A stretch of 64,000 bases of DNA, from NCBI GenBank assembly GCA_903901875.1, contig CAIUSO010000055.1, positions 62,001-126,000 on the forward strand, written 5' to 3'. Under the pieces are notes generated by a model. The model searched no databases. It had not been told where the DNA came from and was given only the letters and a program-made list of their open reading frames with translations. The translations under genes were made by a program, and so were the position numbers. This stretch comes from an uncultured Geobacteraceae bacterium (GTDB lineage: Bacteria > Desulfobacterota > Desulfuromonadia > Geobacterales > Pseudopelobacteraceae). Each line of letters begins with the position of its first letter. Within the stretch, counting starts at the first letter, position 1. Positions 61,422 to 64,000 of this stretch are shown piece by piece.

Positions 61422-62609
61422 ATGGAATATAGGAAATTAAGGCGTGCCGTAGTTAAGGAAGAGCTGGTGGCTATCACTGGCGACTACCTAACCGCTATGA
61501 TATTAAATCAGTTCTTATACTGGTCGGAACGTGTAAAAGATTTTGATAAATTTACGCTTGAAGAACAACTACGTGCAGAACGTCATGGTATGGTCATTGA
61601 TATGCCATTAGCTCATGGCTGGATTTACAAAAAAGCTGAAGAACTTTCAGAAGAAATCCTAACATCCTCTTCGATACAGACAATCCGACGGCACATAGCC
61701 AGGCTGATTGAGTCAGGCTTCCTGTCAGAACGCTCCAATCCGTTATACAAATGGGATAGAACAATTCAGTATAGGGCGAATTTAACGGCTATTTCTGAAG
61801 CATTGCAGAGTAAAGGTTATCACCTTGACGGATATTCAAGACCGCTAACTGGCCGAAATATATCAACTTCCAAAATGGAAGATGGAGTTGCTGAAATGGA
61901 AGATGATTCTTCTAAAATGGAAGAGCAATACCAGAGATTACAATCAGAGACTACAAACAGAAAAGAAAAGACAGAGTCTCTGTCTCGCAACAATTTTGAA
62001 AATTATCCAAGTCAAAGCCAACCCCAGAGTCAAACCCCGACATCGACGAAAGTAATTTGTGATGAGGCATACGTTAGTGTCGTTGTCGGAAAATCCAAAT
62101 CAGATGCAACTGCCAAACGGAAAAAACCGCAAGGGGTTGGCGGAGATGGTTCCAGTTTTGCCGGTAACTGGAATTCTTCCGTCAATGTCCCTGGTTTGAG
62201 TTCTGAAGATGTGGCCGGGGTAGTTTCCCGTGTCACCACGGCCCTGAACCAGGCGATTGATTCCACGTTCCGCGAATCCGATTGCCAGAAACATATCAAA
62301 AAGTGCCTTGGCAATGGCATGACGGAAGCGGAATTAATGGCGGTAGTTGACCATGTAGCCGGTTGGCTCGGTGATGAACGACAGGAAGAATTCCTCGCCC
62401 CGTCTTTCATCTTCGGAAGCCGAGCTGGTGAATACGCCCGAAAATCCAAAAAATACGGTAAGAGCAAAGCTTCACGCACCAGTGGCAAGAAGCGTCAGTA
62501 TTACCTCGTTGACCCTGCCACCAACCCAGAAGCAGTTCTTGTTGACGAGGATGATATTCCAGTGGGAACGGATGCTTGGGACAAAGAAGGCAGGCGGATT
62601 GTTCTGTGA
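61422..62609 (+). CDS. Replication-type protein with winged-helix N-terminus (DnaD-like organisation)
   Basis: 395 residues from ATG 61422 (AAGGAG upstream). The N-terminal 130 residues (VVKEELVAITGDYLTAMILN, QFLYWSERVKDFDKF, GFLSERSNPLYKWDRTIQYR) resemble proteins common in integrative elements and phages of Firmicutes, where they act near replication functions. A low-complexity linker (about 145-210, many Ser/Gln) follows. The C-terminal region (about 250-340) is a helical domain of unknown type. It precedes an iteron-like array, as replication initiators often do. Firmicutes relationship and replication role are inferred. Confidence 0.65.
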   Translation: MEYRKLRRAVVKEELVAITGDYLTAMILNQFLYWSERVKDFDKFTLEEQLRAERHGMVIDMPLAHGWIYKKAEELSEEILTSSSIQTIRRHIARLIESGFLSERSNPLYKWDRTIQYRANLTAISEALQSKGYHLDGYSRPLTGRNISTSKMEDGVAEMEDDSSKMEEQYQRLQSETTNRKEKTESLSRNNFENYPSQSQPQSQTPTSTKVICDEAYVSVVVGKSKSDATAKRKKPQGVGGDGSSFAGNWNSSVNVPGLSSEDVAGVVSRVTTALNQAIDSTFRESDCQKHIKKCLGNGMTEAELMAVVDHVAGWLGDERQEEFLAPSFIFGSRAGEYARKSKKYGKSKASRTSGKKRQYYLVDPATNPEAVLVDEDDIPVGTDAWDKEGRRIVL

Positions 62610-62936
62610 ATTCACCGCCACATGGAGACATTGGAAACTAAATTATTTCGCTTCCGAACAGACAGTCGGAAAATCCGTATGACGTTGAATTGGCTTTTAT
62701 AGAATTTTGCTTGCGATGCCAGATTGAAAAGATTTCCGCATGTTGACTTTGCGCCAGGGCTATAAAGACTTTGGCGGATTTCCCACAACTTACTTCCCAG
62801 TGAACCGTTTCTTGTATCATGGGCGTGTGCACCCTATCGGATTTCCGCCATAGCGACGTTCAGGGGTTCGGATGGTGAAGGTGTGCTCTTGGAAGTTAAA
62901 AACCGTCTGACGCGAAGTCTGGTGTGTTCTCAAGGT
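62610..62936. other. Non-coding stretch before the iteron-like array
   Basis: No supported gene. It contains TTTGCTTGCGATGCC at 62706-62720, repeated identically at 63212-63226 on the other side of the array, and several GGATTTCC/GGAAATCC-like words. Confidence 0.5.
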
Positions 62937-63192
62937 TGTTTATTGCCGTTGCTGGGAACGGTTTCAATATCGGTGGAGATTGCAATACCGACGGTGGCCT
63001 TAAATATCGAAGCTGTTTCTTGCCGTTGGTGTGAATAGCGGTGTAGACCTGAAATATCGACGGAAGATGTGAATATCGACGTGTTTATTGAATTCAGCCG
63101 GAAATAGCGGTGTAGATTTGAAATAGTGACGTAAGGTTCAATAGCGAAGTTGTTTCTTGATTCCGACTGCAGAATAACGGTGCTGTTTCTTG
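62937..63192. repeat. Iteron-like ordered repeat array (candidate replication origin)
   Basis: Ten 11-base units of the form AATA-N-CG-N-N-G (such as AATATCGACGG, AATAGCGGTGT) start at 62966, 62984, 63003, 63034, 63053, 63072, 63103, 63122, 63140 and 63173. Spacings are 18, 19, 31, 19, 19, 31, 19, 18 and 33: triplets repeated every 68-70 bases. TGTTTMTTG marks each triplet boundary (62937, 63014, 63082, 63151, 63184). This resembles plasmid iterons behind rep genes. A minus-strand reading frame of 106 codons crosses the array (62930-63250), so a repetitive protein is an alternative. Confidence 0.7.
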
Positions 63193-63300
63193 ATTCAGAT
63201 GTTTCTTGGAATTTGCTTGCGATGCCCAGCCAGGCATCCCCCTTCTTCATAACTACCTACGACCCAAAAACAAGTTTATCTTTTCATTCCCCTTTATTTA

Positions 63301-64000
63301 TCAAATCACATCGTTCATATCAATCTGGTACCCTGAATTTTTCATCTCTTTCGCCAGTTTCATTTTCCACGCTTCGTGTTCATCAAATGCAACGTAGACC
63401 ACGCCGGAAATATCGTTCGGAGTTTCAACGTCACCTTTTACCAGAGCGCAGACATTATTTCGTTGAAGTTTAGCTATAAGGTAGCCATGTTCAAAGACAA
63501 CATTTTGCCTCGCTCTGCCACGTTGAACAGAACTGGCTACATTTTTACCACCAAGGTCACATGGAGAGTACAGAACAACCCCAAAACCGACGTTTGTATA
63601 AGATTCAATCTTTTCGATTATGGTCATTCCTGAACTGGCCTGCTCATGTAGAATTATCGGTTCAAATCCAATCTTTTCGATGAACCTTGCTACAGATACT
63701 TTCATTGCTTCTTCGTGCCCATGTACTATAAACACTTTACCATAGTCCATAGCAGACACTTTCTTACCAGCAGGTTCCGGGTTGCTGATTTTGCTTTCGG
63801 CGTTTTTTATCAGTTCCTTGGTAATATCAACAGAGTGTTTTTCATATTCGACAACATCTGCGCCAGAAATCATCATAAAAACGCCTTCTGCCATATGGTC
63901 ATATTCGTATTTTACAAGTTCGTCGGCAGTCTTTTCCGTTTGTTTAACAACGAGCCTCTTGATTTGACCCGATTGAAGAAAGTGTCCGTCAATCTGAAAC
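63301..64000 (-). CDS. TIR-like nucleotide-binding protein (partial; start outside window)
   Basis: The frame stays open to the window edge (about 233 residues visible, extending upstream of the first in-window ATG at 63894), so the gene is cut at its 5' end. The C-terminal domain (about the last 150 residues: KVFIVHGHEEAMKVSVARFI, LHEQASSGMTIIEKIESY, VLYSPCDLGG, ARQNVVFEHGYLIAKL) matches the TIR-like family known as CAP12/Pycsar-type effector TIR. Such domains cleave NAD or act in anti-phage signalling. The N-terminal part (helical) is unidentified. It is probably a defence gene of the element. Confidence 0.85.
   Translation of the reverse strand, partial: FQIDGHFLQSGQIKRLVVKQTEKTADELVKYEYDHMAEGVFMMISGADVVEYEKHSVDITKELIKNAESKISNPEPAGKKVSAMDYGKVFIVHGHEEAMKVSVARFIEKIGFEPIILHEQASSGMTIIEKIESYTNVGFGVVLYSPCDLGGKNVASSVQRGRARQNVVFEHGYLIAKLQRNNVCALVKGDVETPNDISGVVYVAFDEHEAWKMKLAKEMKNSGYQIDMNDVI

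Larger units (their letters stand above)
54613..64000. mobile_element. Serine-recombinase integrative element in comM (right end not in window)
   Basis: At least 9.4 kb. AT-rich relative to the host DNA, with a large serine recombinase at the left edge, a XRE regulator, small leader ORFs, a cargo pair, replication-type proteins, an iteron-like array and a TIR-like gene. comM is a known hotspot for islands. Replication-like genes suggest an element that excises and replicates, such as an integrative mobilisable or conjugative element. No conjugation genes are visible in the part shown. Confidence 0.85.

Noticed and set aside
62937-63192. CRISPR array
   Set aside because: Units are only 11 bases, degenerate and spaced 18-33 bases, and there are no cas genes.
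62930-63250. 106-codon minus-strand frame across the iteron-like array
   Set aside because: The repeat length (about 69) is close to a multiple of three, which keeps frames open. Spacing is conserved at DNA level and varies by 1-2 bases. Kept only as an alternative reading.

Overview
The window looks like a chromosomal segment of a Geobacter/Pelobacter-type delta-proteobacterium (Desulfuromonadota). This rests on gene content: many PAS-rich sensor proteins, GGDEF/EAL and hybrid kinases, a chemoreceptor with a c-type haem motif, a split-P glycine cleavage operon linked to lipoate synthesis, and a class II photolyase. No rRNA, tRNA or CRISPR array was seen. The host part (about 1-54.6 kb) is moderately GC-rich; the last 9.4 kb is visibly AT-richer and is an integrated mobile element.

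Region 1 (0-9 kb) is a signalling block on the minus strand. A PAS/AAA+ sigma-54 activator (6689-9046) lies just upstream of an rsbR-rsbS-rsbT stressosome cassette. The cassette has a good -24/-12 promoter and is followed by a receiver/PAS protein, a single-domain receiver and a soluble hybrid histidine kinase. Between the last two lies a collapsed receiver-domain remnant. Region 2 (9-15.3 kb) is gcvT-gcvH-gcvPA-gcvPB-octanoyltransferase-lipA, a complete glycine cleavage system with the enzymes that lipoylate GcvH. Region 3 (15.5-28 kb) holds an RluA pseudouridine synthase, a GIY-YIG protein, a spermidine-synthase-like protein, a minus-strand operon (MoxR-type ATPase, unknown 649-residue protein, photolyase, tex), a FlaG-like protein, an aldo-keto reductase and two transporters.

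Region 4 (28-41.3 kb) has small membrane proteins, a periplasmic rhodanese, a REP-like palindrome, a decayed REP-associated transposase inside perfect 15-bp inverted repeats, and a second signalling block (FIST sensor, PAS-GGDEF-EAL, membrane hybrid kinase with Hpt, hemerythrin-PAS-GGDEF, haem chemoreceptor, receiver). Region 5 (41.6-49.9 kb) is an operon of four exported proteins: a 1175-residue protein with 237-residue tandem repeats, a glycine-rich protein, a dockerin-like protein and a cohesin-like protein. Region 6 (50-54.6 kb) holds xerC, a lipoprotein, a DedA protein, a PgeF/YfiH protein and the 5' part of comM.

Region 7 (54.6 kb to the window end) is a mobile element integrated into comM by a large serine recombinase. 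It carries a XRE regulator, a leader region with tiny Shine-Dalgarno-led ORFs and repeated hairpins, a two-gene cargo (54-residue protein plus a papain/C39-like predicted peptidase) between 49-bp direct repeats, a transcription-attenuator-like RNA, two replication-type proteins, an ordered iteron-like array (possible oriV) and the 3' part of a TIR-like gene of the CBASS/Pycsar effector family. Its far end is outside the window. The most novel-looking parts are the attenuator plus iteron array (a replication module in an integrated element) and the peptidase cargo. In the chromosome, the cohesin/dockerin neighbours and the sigma-54-driven stressosome stand out.
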